Source: CAVYGB01 sp046734815
GTDB lineage: Bacteria; Myxococcota_A; Polyangia; Fen-1088
Reading direction: 5' to 3'
Length of the DNA: 64,000 nucleotides
Assembly (NCBI GenBank): GCA_046734815.1
Contig: JBKPRZ010000179.1
Span: 1-64,000 of the forward strand
Both the position numbers and the translations under genes were made by a program. The notes under the pieces were generated by a model. It did not search any database. It was not told where the DNA came from and saw nothing but the letters and a program-made list of their open reading frames with translations. Position 1 is the stretch's first letter, and each line of letters begins with the position of its first letter. Below are positions 43,720 through 53,370 of this stretch, piece after piece.

Positions 43720-45459
43720 ATGGTTGACCCGGTCTCCACGCTTCTCCTGGCGATCGAGAGGGAGACGGCGTTGCTGCCGGCGGGGAAGCTGTTTCCCGTC
43801 CGACCGAGCGCGCGGCTGCCGGAGCGGCTGGCGGAGGCGTGTGGGCGGCCCATCCCGGGTGGGGTATCGGCGTTCTTCTCGCGCTACGACGGAGGTGTAT
43901 TCGCGCGCGAGGTGCGGCTGTTCTCGTTCGACGAGAGCCTGCGCCTCAAGCGCGACCCCAGGCGCTCGGGTGAGCTGAAGGGGCTGTGGCCCATCGTCGA
44001 GCGGCATGGCCGCCTGTTCGCCCTCGACGCGGAGTGCCTGGGTCCGGACGGCGAATGGCCGGTGGTGGAGCTGGCGGACCGCAGCGTGGATCGTGCGGGC
44101 AGCACCTTCCTGCGGTACCTGCATGCGCTGCTCGCGGACATGTCGCCGGATCCGTCACTCACCGACGCCGGCCGCGCCGAGGAGCGGTGCCGGCGCGATC
44201 CCGCGCTGGCCGAGCACTGGGTGGACTGGGTCGAGCTGCTGGACCGCGCCGGCCGGCTGGAGCAGGCCGACGAGGTGCTGTTCGAGGGCCTTCGTAGCTC
44301 CAACCCGCTGGGGCCGGCGCTGCTGATGGTGGCCGGGCTGCGGGCGGTGGACCGCGGCGACCGGGATGCGCTCGAGCGGGCGATCCAGGACGCGCTCGAG
44401 CTGGAGCCGCTGACCGCGCGGGACGACGACGCCCGCCTGGACGCGGCGGCGGTGGCACTGGTGATCGCCCAGGAGCAGGGGGCCCGGGCGGCGCTGGCCA
44501 AGGCCCGCGAGCTGCTGGGCAGCGCCGCTTCGTCGACCGGGGCCTACTGGCGGGGCGAGACCATCCGCGCGCTCGCCTCGTCACGGAAGGCGCGCGCCGA
44601 GCTGGCGCTGTCGGTGGTGCAGTCGCTGATCCCCGACGACCTCGACGTGACCCGGCTGCGCGCGCCCGCGGGGCTGTCGATCGATGGCTTGCTGGCGCTG
44701 GTGCGCGGGCGGGACGCGCTGGACCGGGGCGAGCTGGACGAGGCCTTGCCGGCGGCGCGCGCGGCGGTGGCCGATCTGCCCGAGCTGGGCCTGGCCCACG
44801 CGCTGCTGGCCGAGGTGCTGAACGCGCGTCGCGAGCGCGGCGGGCTGGAGGCGGCCCGGCGGGCGGCGGATCTGAACCCGGCGCTGATCGAGGCGTGGCG
44901 GGAGCTGGGCGACGGCTATCTGGAGCAGCGGCAAGCGGCCAAGGCCGAGGAGGCCTACCGCGAGCTGTGCCGGCGCGACCCGGGCAGCGGGCTGGGGCTG
45001 GCAAAGCTGGCCCAGGCCCAGCTGGAGCAGGGACGCACGCGCGAGGCGCTGGAGACCGTGGAGAACGCGGCCGAGCGCGGGGGCGACGTCTTCTTCGTCA
45101 ACGCCGTCCGCGGCGACGTGCTGGCCGAGATGAGCCGGCACGTGGAGGCGGCGGAGGCGTACGACCAGGCGCTGGTGGTCGAACCCGAGGACCACTGGGC
45201 CCTGCACCAGGCCGCGCTCGAGCACAGCCGCGCCGGCAACAACGATCGGGCGATGGAGCTGTTCGAGCGCGCCATCGCCTTCGATCGCGAGGGCTGCCAC
45301 CAGACCCTGGTGGACTACGCGGACCTGATGCGCCGGCAGGGCCGCATCGGCGATGCCGTCCGTCTGTACCGACGGGCGGTGGCGGCGGTGCCGAACGACC
45401 CCGAGTGGCGCCAGGTCCTGCGCGAGGCCGAGCGCGAGCTGCAGTCGGCGCCCAACTGA
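43720..45459 (+). CDS. SUKH (SMI1/KNR4)-like plus TPR protein
   Basis: The 579 residues open with a region (about 30-75) that resembles the SMI1/KNR4 (SUKH) fold: LAEACGRPIPGGVSAFFSRYDGGVFAREVRLFSF. From about 330 to the end it is a run of tetratricopeptide repeats (AWRELGDGYLEQRQAAKAEEAYRELCRRDP, ALEHSRAGNNDRAMELFERAIAFD, VDYADLMRRQGRIGDAVRLYRRAV). SUKH folds are often immunity or scaffold modules. No toxin is next to it. It lacks a signal peptide, so it is cytoplasmic and likely binds other proteins. Confidence 0.75.
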   Translation: MVDPVSTLLLAIERETALLPAGKLFPVRPSARLPERLAEACGRPIPGGVSAFFSRYDGGVFAREVRLFSFDESLRLKRDPRRSGELKGLWPIVERHGRLFALDAECLGPDGEWPVVELADRSVDRAGSTFLRYLHALLADMSPDPSLTDAGRAEERCRRDPALAEHWVDWVELLDRAGRLEQADEVLFEGLRSSNPLGPALLMVAGLRAVDRGDRDALERAIQDALELEPLTARDDDARLDAAAVALVIAQEQGARAALAKARELLGSAASSTGAYWRGETIRALASSRKARAELALSVVQSLIPDDLDVTRLRAPAGLSIDGLLALVRGRDALDRGELDEALPAARAAVADLPELGLAHALLAEVLNARRERGGLEAARRAADLNPALIEAWRELGDGYLEQRQAAKAEEAYRELCRRDPGSGLGLAKLAQAQLEQGRTREALETVENAAERGGDVFFVNAVRGDVLAEMSRHVEAAEAYDQALVVEPEDHWALHQAALEHSRAGNNDRAMELFERAIAFDREGCHQTLVDYADLMRRQGRIGDAVRLYRRAVAAVPNDPEWRQVLREAERELQSAPN

Positions 45460-45595
45460 CCGCCAGCTGACCCCGGCGTCCTCGTCGGGCTTGGGCACAA
45501 CCAACCGCCGGCGTGATCGCGCTCCGCCGGAGCGTGCGCCGTGTTCGTCGGGCGTGCAGGTGCGGATCGTTGGAAGGGCAGGAGGAGCCAGCCCG

Positions 45596-46258
45596 ATGAG
45601 CACAGCCCCGATCTCTCATCGTGGTCGTTCCCGATCGCCGTCGGTGCTGATCGCCGCCGCGCTCGCCATCGTCCTGGTCGGCGCGCTGGCGGCGCTGCTG
45701 GCCTGGCCGGCGCCAGGAAAGCCGGCATCGATGAATGCCCCTGCGCCCGGAGGGGAAGGCGATCCGCAGCTGGCCGCCATGCAGGACGAGATCCGCATGT
45801 TGCGGCGCCGGCTCGATCTGCTGTCGCGGCAACCACCGGCCACGACGGCGGCGGCGAAATCCGACCAGACCTCCGCGGGGCCGCCGCCGGTCCCGCTGAC
45901 CCAGGAGGAGGTCTCGGCCCGTGACCGCCGGCGCTTCGAGGGGCTGGCCACGAAGCTGGCCGCCGAACCGGTGGACGCGCGCTGGGCGCCGGCGACCGAA
46001 CGCCTGATCGCCGACACGCTCGGCAAGCCCGAATTCAAGGGGAGCAAGCTGCTGGCCAGCACCTGCCGCTCGACCCTGTGCCGGTTCGAGGTCGGTCACG
46101 ATGACGAGAAGGCGCGCCGCCGGTTCAGCAGCAGCTTGCCGAACCGCTTGCCGTCCCTCCCTTCGGGGTCGATGCGAAACGCCGAGGGCAGCGACCCCCG
46201 GACCATCGTGTATGTCGCGCGGGAGGGCCACCGGATCCCGCGCGACGATCCGCAATAG
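45596..46258 (+). CDS. Membrane-anchored protein, CRSTLCR motif
   Basis: The 220 residues start at ATG 45596, preceded by GGAGGAG. A short basic head leads to one membrane helix (about 18-40). A coiled segment (AAMQDEIRMLRRRLDLL) and an outer domain follow, with LLASTCRSTLCRFEVGHDD. The CRxxxCR pair is typical of a group of uncharacterised exported proteins in high-GC Gram-negative bacteria, in which the Cys may pair. No function can be given. The next gene starts 33 bases on. Confidence 0.75.
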   Translation: MSTAPISHRGRSRSPSVLIAAALAIVLVGALAALLAWPAPGKPASMNAPAPGGEGDPQLAAMQDEIRMLRRRLDLLSRQPPATTAAAKSDQTSAGPPPVPLTQEEVSARDRRRFEGLATKLAAEPVDARWAPATERLIADTLGKPEFKGSKLLASTCRSTLCRFEVGHDDEKARRRFSSSLPNRLPSLPSGSMRNAEGSDPRTIVYVAREGHRIPRDDPQ

Positions 46259-46291
46259 CCGGCGGCGGTTCACATCGACAAGGAGAAACAG

Positions 46292-46816
46292 ATGAGGCGA
46301 GCGAGGTTTGGTTTACTGGGAATCACCGCTGTGCTGGCCGTGCTGCTGTTCGGCGCGCGTGCCAGTGACGCCGGCGATCAGAAGATCTTCCCCGGATCGT
46401 TCTGCCAGCAGAGGGAATACGGCACCAACGCCCTGAACTTCAGCCTGGGCGGCGGGCAGCTGGCCATGGAAGCCCCGAACGACGGCAACGCGGGTGGCGA
46501 CGTCTCCTGCCCCATCCTGCGCGACAACGAGGCGAACACCAACGGGTTCAAGTTCTTCGCCTGGGTGTACGACTTCTGGGGCGAGAACGGCGACCACGAC
46601 CTGGAGAAGGTCATCTGCTCGGTCGGCATCCGCAAGTCCGACGGCAGCGGCCAGCTGGACTGGGAGACCCGCTCCACGGGCGTCGAGCAGACCGGCATGG
46701 TCAAGCTGGACTGGGGCAGCTCGCTGGCCACCGGCGAGGCGTTCGCGGTCTATTTCATGGACTGCTTCGTCCCGACCTACTCGCACATCTCCAGCTACCG
46801 CATCGACGAGCCCTGA
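46292..46816 (+). CDS. Secreted protein of unknown function
   Basis: The 174 residues have a signal peptide (cut near ARASDAG, about residue 26) and a mature region with four Cys (about 38, 73, 109 and 162) that could form two disulfides. It is rich in Gly, Asp and aromatics (FKFFAWVYDFWGENGD). I recognise no family. AAGGAGAAACAG precedes the ATG. Its TGA lies in an inverted repeat with the convergent GAF gene's stop (46810-46846). Confidence 0.7.
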   Translation: MRRARFGLLGITAVLAVLLFGARASDAGDQKIFPGSFCQQREYGTNALNFSLGGGQLAMEAPNDGNAGGDVSCPILRDNEANTNGFKFFAWVYDFWGENGDHDLEKVICSVGIRKSDGSGQLDWETRSTGVEQTGMVKLDWGSSLATGEAFAVYFMDCFVPTYSHISSYRIDEP

Positions 46817-46846
46817 GCGGCGCGGGCGCGGACGGCGGATCAGGGC
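46810..46846. repeat. Inverted repeat built on two convergent stop codons
   Basis: GCCCTGA (46810-46816) and TCAGGGC (46840-46846) form a 7-bp repeat with a 23-base loop. Each arm holds one gene's stop codon. It is a weak bidirectional terminator candidate. Confidence 0.3.
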
Positions 46847-47253
46847 AAGCCGCGGGCCTGGGCGAGGAGGGCGTCGATCTCGGACTGCTTGAGCTCGCGC
46901 TCCTCGGCGTAGGCGATCCCCACCACCGCCCGGACCGCGCCCTGGTCGTCGTGGACCGGGAAGGCCACCGCCGCCTGGGCGTTGACTGCCTTGGCGCCCG
47001 GGCGGACGCGCCCGGTGTTGTCGTCCTTGATGTTGCAGGTGGAGATCGGCTGGTCCTGCTCGAGGGCCAGGCCGGCCATGCCCTTGCCCCGGGGCACGGT
47101 GCGGACGATCTCCTGCACCGGCGGGGGGATGTTGTAGGCGGCGGCCAGGCTGAGCAGGTCGCCCGACTCTCGCCGGTGCACACTGCCCGCGACCCCGCCG
47201 TTGTCGCGGATGAACTTCTCGAGCCAGACCTGGGTGGGGGAAGAGGCCGACAT
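46840..47253 (-). CDS. GAF domain protein
   Basis: The 137 residues are one GAF domain: VWLEKFIRDNGGVAGSVHRR, VPRGKGMAGLALEQDQPISTCNIKDD and AAVAFPVHDDQGAVRAVVGIAYAE follow the usual order. GAF domains bind small molecules such as cyclic nucleotides or haem, or act as redox sensors. There is no output domain, so it may work through a partner. It is the last gene of the minus-strand run, 7 bases after the large flavoprotein fusion, which suggests a joint role. Confidence 0.85.
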   Translation of the reverse strand: MSASSPTQVWLEKFIRDNGGVAGSVHRRESGDLLSLAAAYNIPPPVQEIVRTVPRGKGMAGLALEQDQPISTCNIKDDNTGRVRPGAKAVNAQAAVAFPVHDDQGAVRAVVGIAYAEERELKQSEIDALLAQARGLP

Positions 47254-47260
47254 GGCGGGA

Positions 47261-50200
47261 TTATACCGGCGCCCGCGCGACCGGCGAGGCCATCAATCGG
47301 CGGGTCCACAGGTCGCTCAGCTTCTCCTGCACCGTGTTTTGCCCCAGGCGTTCGGCCAGATGCCCCCAGTCGACGCTGTCCTGGGCCTGGTCCTGGTTGA
47401 AGCAGGAGAAGACGAACACCTCCTTGCCGGTGGCGGGATCGATCTGACGCTGCAGGCACTGCGCGCAGACCTCCTTCATCATGCATTGCATGGGCGAGTT
47501 GATGGAGGCGATGGCCACGTGCTCGCGCTGCAGATACGGCTTCAGGACGCCGTGGCGCGCGCGGGTCACCGCCGCCATCATGCGGTCGCTGCCGATGGCG
47601 ATGATGCGGCGGCAGTCGGACAGCGGCACCACCTGCCGGCCCAGCTCGCCGCTGGCGTGGGCCAGCATGGCCTGCACGATGTTGCCCCGGAACACCCTGT
47701 CCTGCGGCCGGCGGGCCACGGGCAGGTCGCCGCTGTCCACGCTCCAGATGACCTCGTCGGTGGCCGCCTCGATCTCGTCGACCTTGTAGACGTCCTCTTT
47801 CTTGCGGTAACCGGCGAAATACAGGACCCGGCAACCGTTGTCGCGCAGGGCCCGGGCGATGGAGAACAGCACGGCGTTGCCCAGACCGCCTCCGCACAGC
47901 GCCACCGCCTCGCCGCGCGGTATCTCCGTGGGGGCGCCGGTGGGCCCCATCAGCACCACCGGCTCGCCCGGGCGCAGGCGCGCGCACAGCCGGGAGCTGC
48001 CACCCATCTCGAGAACGATGAGCGATACCAGGCCGCGCTCGACGTCGACCGAGGCGCCGGTGAGGGCCAGCCCTTCCATCTGCATGCGGGTGGAGCGGCC
48101 GTGCCCGTTCGGACCATCGTACACGGGCGAGAGGGTCTCGAAGTTCTGCAGCCGGAAGAATTGCCCCGGCTGAAAGCGCCGGGCGGCCGCCGGCGCGGTC
48201 ACCACCACCTCGACGATGGTCGGGGTCAGCCGGATCACCTCGTGCACGGTGGGGCGGAGATCGCGATCCAGGCCAGCGGCGAAGCTCTCCCAGGCGGTGT
48301 CGCGGGCGGGCTGCTGCTGTGGGTCCAGGCCGGCGACGTGGGGGGCGAACAGCGCAGCCACGTGCGGGTAGCCGTCCTTGGCCGAGGCCATCGCCTTGAC
48401 CACCGACCCGGCGTAGACGGGGTGGTTGTCTCCGTAGAAGGTAATGAAGCGGCCGCCCTTCGCGTAGGAGGTGAAGAATGCGACCTCGCCCGGGGCCGCC
48501 GGCTCCAGGCGCACGCCCTCGGCGCCGCCGTTGGAGGGCCGCACCGCCCGGTAGGCCCGGAAGGCGCGCGCGCGGGCGTCGATGTCGAAGCTGCCCGGGT
48601 GCTCGCGCTCGTAGATGACGTTGGGTGAGGTGCCAGCGGCCACCAGCAGGGTGCGCGCGGGCAGGCGCACCCGCTCGCCGGTGGGGTGCACGGCGCCGGC
48701 CTGCTCGACCGCGCGCTCGAAGACCACCGCCTGCAAGTTTCCATACTGGTCGGGCTCACACTCGCGCGGGACCAGGTTCTCGATGAAGGAGACGCCCTCC
48801 TCGAGGAACTTGGCCACCTCCTCGTGGTTCAGCCGGTAGGCCGGCGACTCCTGCAGGCTGCGCCGGTAGACCAGCGAGACGCCGCCCCAGCTGGCCACCA
48901 GGCGGGCGAAGTCGGGAGCCTCGCCGGCGGCGGCGGCGCGCGCCCGTTCAGCGCGCACCTCCCGCCCGTGGGTCACGAACTCGCGCGCCACCTCACGCTC
49001 GGCCGGCGTGTACATGGCCCACAGCTGGTCCTCGCCGACGTCGGCCACGAGCGCCTCCCAGCGGGCCAGGAACTTCTCGACCTGCAGCGGGTAATACGCG
49101 GCCAGCTCGGTGGTGGTGTCGATGCCGGTCAGCCCGCCGCCCACCACCAGGGCTGGCAGCCGCATTTGCAGGTTGGCCAGGGTGTCGTCCTTGAAGCCGC
49201 CGGTCAGTTGCAGAGCCATCAGGAAGTCGGAGGCCTTGCGCACGCCGGGGATCAGGTTGTTCTTGACGTCGATGATGGTCGGCTTGCCCGCGCCGGCGGC
49301 GATGGCGATGTGGTCGAAGCCCAGCCGCCAGGCCTCGTCGGCGTCGAAGGTGCCGCCGAAGCGCACGCCGCCGTAGGCACGGAAGTTCCGCCGGCGGGCC
49401 AGCCCCAGGTAGATGGCCTGCAGGAAGTTCTTGTCCCAGCGAACGGTGATGCCGTATTCGGCCACCCCGCCGAACCCGGACAGCACGCGCCGGTCCAGCG
49501 GGACGGCCATCTCTTTCCAGTCGCGGAGCGGGCGGGGCGGCCAGATGTCGCCGCCCACCAGGTCCGCCGGCAGCGGCTCGAGCTTCAGCCCATCGACCGC
49601 CACCACGCCGAACCCCTCGTTGGCCAGGTGGTGGGACAACGTGTAGCCGGCTGGCCCCAGGCCGACCACCAGAACGTTCTTGCCGTTGTAGGGCAGGGCG
49701 TGCGGGCGGTTGCGGTTGAGCGGGTTCCAGCGGGTCAGCAGCGAGTAGATCTCGAATCCGTAGGGCAGGGCCAGGATGTCGGTCAGCACGCCGGTCTCGG
49801 CCTGCGGGATGTTCACCGGGTCCTGCTTCTGGAAGATGCAGGCCTTCATGCAGTCGTTGCAGATGCGATGGCCGGTGCCGGGCGCCATCGGGTTGTCGAT
49901 TGTCACCAGGGCCAGCGCGCCCAGCGAGTCGCCTTCCTTGCGCAGGACGTGCATCTCGCTGATCCGCTCGCGCAGCGGGCAGCCGTTCAGCGGGATGCCC
50001 AGCGGGTTGCGCTTGGCGGTGCCGTCCTTCTCGCGCAGGCCGTGCGAGCAGGAGTCCTTGCGCCGCTCGTGGCAATAGAGGCAATAGTCCACCTCGCCCA
50101 GCACCTCGCGGGCGGTCATGCGCGGGTCGGTCAGACCGAATCCGGTGCGGCCGCGGCGGTGCTCGTCGTGAGCCACCATCAGCTCGGGCAGGTCGGCGCG

Positions 50201-51001
50201 GGGGCGGCGCAGCGGCACCAGGGTGCTGTGCTCCAGCTTGTGGGGCAGGCGGAAGGCCACCCAGCTGGCCACGCGGTGGTGCGCCTCGGGCTCGTGCTGG
50301 TGCACGGCAGCCCAGCGCTCGAACAGGTCCAGCAGCGCCCGCACGAAGGTCAGCTCGGCAGCGGCAGCGCCGTCGATCAGCGCCGCCGGGGGATCGGGCA
50401 GGCGCGACACCCGGGCGGCCAGCTGCTGGGCGCCGGTCACGGCCTCGCCGGCAACCGGCGTGGCCAACAGCCCGGTCTCCAGGTCCAGGAGCGCGCACAG
50501 CGCCCGGGCGATGCGCAGTTCGCGGTCGGCGTCGCCCTCGGCGAGCGCCGGCAACAGCGTGTCCAGGCGCGCGTCCAGGGTCCGGCCCTCCGCCTCGCTC
50601 AGGCTGCCCGGGATGTACTTCTTGATCGCCCGGCGGCTCACGAACTCGCGCAGGCGCAGGACCGGGTGATCGGCGATGGCCGCCGCCCGCAGCGCCGCCA
50701 GCGGCTGTCCGACCGCGAACAGCTCGCCCACGAAGGCCGAAAGGTGGCGCGCAACCGCGATCAGCAGATCGCCGTCGGCGGGAGGCACCAGCTCGGCCCC
50801 GCCCCGGTAGGCCTCGAAACGTTCGGACAGGGCAGGGTCGGCCGCCGCGAGCACGCGCCGGAAGTCGGCGTCCAGCGCGCGCAGCTTCTCGGGGTCGTGC
50901 AGGTCGGCGTAACGGTATCCGCGACCGAGAGGGATGTTGCGGGCGGGGTCGACCGGCGCGTTGCGCCCAACCGGAGCGAAAGCGTAAGGACCGAAGCTCA
51001 T
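47261..51001 (-). CDS. Large flavin/Fe-S oxidoreductase, GltD-like plus PyrK-like fusion
   Basis: This 1246-residue protein has four parts. Residues 1-300 are helical and unrecognised. A cluster-binding part follows, with Cys307, 310, 318, 341 and Cys381, 384, 388. A GltD/NfnB-like disulfide-oxidoreductase part has GLGPAG (447-452) and GGGLTG (621-626) dinucleotide sites. The C-terminal FNR/PyrK-like part has RFQPGQFFRLQN and CGGGLGNAVLFS, ending in Cys1173, 1179, 1182, 1200 (C-x5-C-x2-C-x17-C), like the PyrK [2Fe-2S] site. In Nfn, two separate chains hold these halves. It is coupled by ATGA to the metallopeptidase gene. Electron bifurcation is possible but unproven. Confidence 0.85.
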   Translation of the reverse strand: MSFGPYAFAPVGRNAPVDPARNIPLGRGYRYADLHDPEKLRALDADFRRVLAAADPALSERFEAYRGGAELVPPADGDLLIAVARHLSAFVGELFAVGQPLAALRAAAIADHPVLRLREFVSRRAIKKYIPGSLSEAEGRTLDARLDTLLPALAEGDADRELRIARALCALLDLETGLLATPVAGEAVTGAQQLAARVSRLPDPPAALIDGAAAAELTFVRALLDLFERWAAVHQHEPEAHHRVASWVAFRLPHKLEHSTLVPLRRPRADLPELMVAHDEHRRGRTGFGLTDPRMTAREVLGEVDYCLYCHERRKDSCSHGLREKDGTAKRNPLGIPLNGCPLRERISEMHVLRKEGDSLGALALVTIDNPMAPGTGHRICNDCMKACIFQKQDPVNIPQAETGVLTDILALPYGFEIYSLLTRWNPLNRNRPHALPYNGKNVLVVGLGPAGYTLSHHLANEGFGVVAVDGLKLEPLPADLVGGDIWPPRPLRDWKEMAVPLDRRVLSGFGGVAEYGITVRWDKNFLQAIYLGLARRRNFRAYGGVRFGGTFDADEAWRLGFDHIAIAAGAGKPTIIDVKNNLIPGVRKASDFLMALQLTGGFKDDTLANLQMRLPALVVGGGLTGIDTTTELAAYYPLQVEKFLARWEALVADVGEDQLWAMYTPAEREVAREFVTHGREVRAERARAAAAGEAPDFARLVASWGGVSLVYRRSLQESPAYRLNHEEVAKFLEEGVSFIENLVPRECEPDQYGNLQAVVFERAVEQAGAVHPTGERVRLPARTLLVAAGTSPNVIYEREHPGSFDIDARARAFRAYRAVRPSNGGAEGVRLEPAAPGEVAFFTSYAKGGRFITFYGDNHPVYAGSVVKAMASAKDGYPHVAALFAPHVAGLDPQQQPARDTAWESFAAGLDRDLRPTVHEVIRLTPTIVEVVVTAPAAARRFQPGQFFRLQNFETLSPVYDGPNGHGRSTRMQMEGLALTGASVDVERGLVSLIVLEMGGSSRLCARLRPGEPVVLMGPTGAPTEIPRGEAVALCGGGLGNAVLFSIARALRDNGCRVLYFAGYRKKEDVYKVDEIEAATDEVIWSVDSGDLPVARRPQDRVFRGNIVQAMLAHASGELGRQVVPLSDCRRIIAIGSDRMMAAVTRARHGVLKPYLQREHVAIASINSPMQCMMKEVCAQCLQRQIDPATGKEVFVFSCFNQDQAQDSVDWGHLAERLGQNTVQEKLSDLWTRRLMASPVARAPV

Positions 51002-53364
51002 GGTGACGGTGCTTCTCTATACCCCGCTCGGCGCCGCTTTTCCCAGTCGACCCGTTCGAGAAAGTCCTGCGTCCGCAGGCGGTCCGAGAGGCTGTCGGCG
51101 TCCTTCTGCAGCCGCTCGAGCGCGGTCCGGCTGCGCTCGAGGTCGCCCCCCCGGAAGGCCGCCTCGGCCACCAGGGTGTGGCACTCCTTGACGAACACCG
51201 GCGGCAGCGGTTTGGCCCGCGGGCTGCCCCCCATCACCGGGCAGGCCGACTCCAGCAGATCCAGCGACAGAGCGGCGTCACGGTAGGTCAGCTGGCGGCC
51301 CAGCAGATAGGGACCCAGGGCCTCCTCGGGGAAGGCCCGGGCGAAGCGGTCGATCAGGAAGACCACCAGCCCTGCGTCCGTACCCCGGATGGGGCTGTCC
51401 CCGAACAGCACGCGGCCCAGCGTCCTGCGCGACTCCTCGTCCTGCAGCGCCCGTAACCGTGCCAGCCCGTTCCTCTGCTCGGCATCGTCGGTGACGAAGG
51501 CCAGCCCGCGCTCGACCGCCGCCCGCGCCTGGTCGAAGCGACCGGCGTGGTAAAGCGCATTGGCCGCAGTCTGAGCCGCGCGCGAGCGCAGGGGCAGGGT
51601 GTTCGACTCGTCCTTCTCCACCGCGCCCGTTTCCCGCAAGGTGGCATCGGTCAGGCCGGCCGCCGCCAGCGCGTCGGCGAGGTCCAGCCGGTAGGTCGGC
51701 TCCTCGGGATCGTCCCGGCAGACCGAACGCATCAGCTCGACCGCCTCGTCGGGGACGTTGTACAGGCGACCGCGCGCCTCCTGCACCCGGGCGGCCAGCT
51801 CCCGCGCGCACACCTTCTGGAAGATCGCTGGCCGGCGGAACCGCTCGCGGGCCCGTTCCTGCTCGCGGTTGTCCAGCGGCTGCTTCTCGATGAAGGCGCG
51901 CCACGCCGGCTCCAGCTGCTGCAGGGTCTCGCCGTACACCCCGACGAAGTCTCCGCCCGATCGGTAGATCGCCCGGAGCTTGTCGGCCCCCCGGGTCGCC
52001 AGCAGAAAATGCGTGAAGGAACCGGCGATGGTGTACGCGCGAGGGCCCGACACGGTGGAGAACCCGGCCCCCACCACCTTGGCCAGCGGCGGAGCCAGGT
52101 GGGCGGCGATCATGGCCCGCGCCTCCTGGTGCACGGTCGAGCGCCCCCAGGGATCGCCGTAGTCCGCAGCCTCGGCGGTCCCCTCGATCAGCCCGCTGGC
52201 CAGCCGCGGAAAGGGCAGCCGCCAGGCCAGCGACACCCCGAACATCGGATCGCCGAACGCGCTGGCGAAGACGTGGGCCAGCTCGTGGCGCAGGCGGCGC
52301 GCGGGGAAACGCTCCGCCTGCACGAACACCTCCTGGGTCCACGGCTTCGCGTACAGCGTCCCGCCCGCGCCGACCAGGTTCTTCTTCACCTCGGCGCTGG
52401 GGAACAGGTACACGGTGATCGGCAGCCGCGGCTGGACGCCCAGGGTGCGGCTGAGCTGATCGAAGCGGAACTCCAGATCGCGCAGCACCAGCTCGCGCTC
52501 GTCCGGGCTGCCGTCCGCGCTGGGGTCACTGTGCACCACGAAGTGCGCGGAGCGCGTCTCCCGGTTCAGCACCCGGACCAGCTGGCGGCGATCGACGTGG
52601 AATCCCAGCGGCCCACGTCGGGCGAACACCGCCAGCGAGGCCACCAGCAGCACCAGGGCGGCGGCCGCCGCCAGCAGGCGTGCGCGCCCGGGCTGCCGGA
52701 GGCGGCGGAGCGCGGCGGCCACGACGACGGCGGTCGTGATCCAGAGCAGGTTGGCCAGCCGGAAATCCAGCAGCCGTTCGGGCGGCCGCAGCGCCTCGTC
52801 GTAGATCGGCCCCGGGAAATAGCCACCGAAGGGATCGAACACCACCACCGGCGGATCGAAATACAGCCGCCCCAGCGCCCACACCACCGAAGCGACCGGG
52901 ATCAACCAGGCGTAGAGACGACCCCGCCGCGCCGAGGCCAGGCCGGCCAGCACGCCCGCCGGCGCCGTGTACAGCGCGGTGGCGACCGGCAACAGCGCAT
53001 AGAACGCGAAGCCCGCCTCCAGGTTGCAGTTGCGCACCCGCAGGGCGTTCAGCAGCGACAGCAGCAATGGCAGGACCAGGATGGCCAGCGCTCCCAGCAC
53101 GCCGGCCGCCAGCACCGGCGCCAGCGCCAGGCCCTCGCCGCGCCGGCGCGCCGCCGCCACCGCCCCCTGGCCGATGTCCACCGCGGCCAGCGCCGTCACC
53201 AGGCCCAGGGCGAAGGAGAAGTCGAAGCCCAGCACATCGAACAGCGGCACGAAGCACAGCCCCAGCGCGACCAGCGCCAGGATCGCGGCCCAGACGAACA
53301 CCCGCAGGCCCAGGCGGGTAGCGATCCAGCGGCGGGCGAGCCCGAGAGCAGACGGTCCGGGCAA
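50998..53364 (-). CDS. Polytopic membrane protein with gluzincin-like metallopeptidase domain
   Basis: The 788 residues have about seven membrane segments in the first 255. An outer domain follows with RRLRHELAHVFASAFGD, whose HELAH is the zinc-binding HExxH. A downstream LIEGTAEAADYGDPWG could give the third ligand Glu, as in MA-clan peptidases. A long helical tail (about 520-788) looks TPR-like. The substrate is unknown. It starts 6 bases after the kelch gene stop and its end overlaps the flavoprotein start by four bases. Confidence 0.8.
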   Translation of the reverse strand: MPGPSALGLARRWIATRLGLRVFVWAAILALVALGLCFVPLFDVLGFDFSFALGLVTALAAVDIGQGAVAAARRRGEGLALAPVLAAGVLGALAILVLPLLLSLLNALRVRNCNLEAGFAFYALLPVATALYTAPAGVLAGLASARRGRLYAWLIPVASVVWALGRLYFDPPVVVFDPFGGYFPGPIYDEALRPPERLLDFRLANLLWITTAVVVAAALRRLRQPGRARLLAAAAALVLLVASLAVFARRGPLGFHVDRRQLVRVLNRETRSAHFVVHSDPSADGSPDERELVLRDLEFRFDQLSRTLGVQPRLPITVYLFPSAEVKKNLVGAGGTLYAKPWTQEVFVQAERFPARRLRHELAHVFASAFGDPMFGVSLAWRLPFPRLASGLIEGTAEAADYGDPWGRSTVHQEARAMIAAHLAPPLAKVVGAGFSTVSGPRAYTIAGSFTHFLLATRGADKLRAIYRSGGDFVGVYGETLQQLEPAWRAFIEKQPLDNREQERARERFRRPAIFQKVCARELAARVQEARGRLYNVPDEAVELMRSVCRDDPEEPTYRLDLADALAAAGLTDATLRETGAVEKDESNTLPLRSRAAQTAANALYHAGRFDQARAAVERGLAFVTDDAEQRNGLARLRALQDEESRRTLGRVLFGDSPIRGTDAGLVVFLIDRFARAFPEEALGPYLLGRQLTYRDAALSLDLLESACPVMGGSPRAKPLPPVFVKECHTLVAEAAFRGGDLERSRTALERLQKDADSLSDRLRTQDFLERVDWEKRRRAGYREAPSP

Positions 53365-53370
53365 CGGCCC

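Noticed and set aside
48686..51286. An 866-residue open frame opposite the large flavoprotein
   Set aside because: Its composition is that of antisense GC codons; the opposite strand has clear cofactor motifs.
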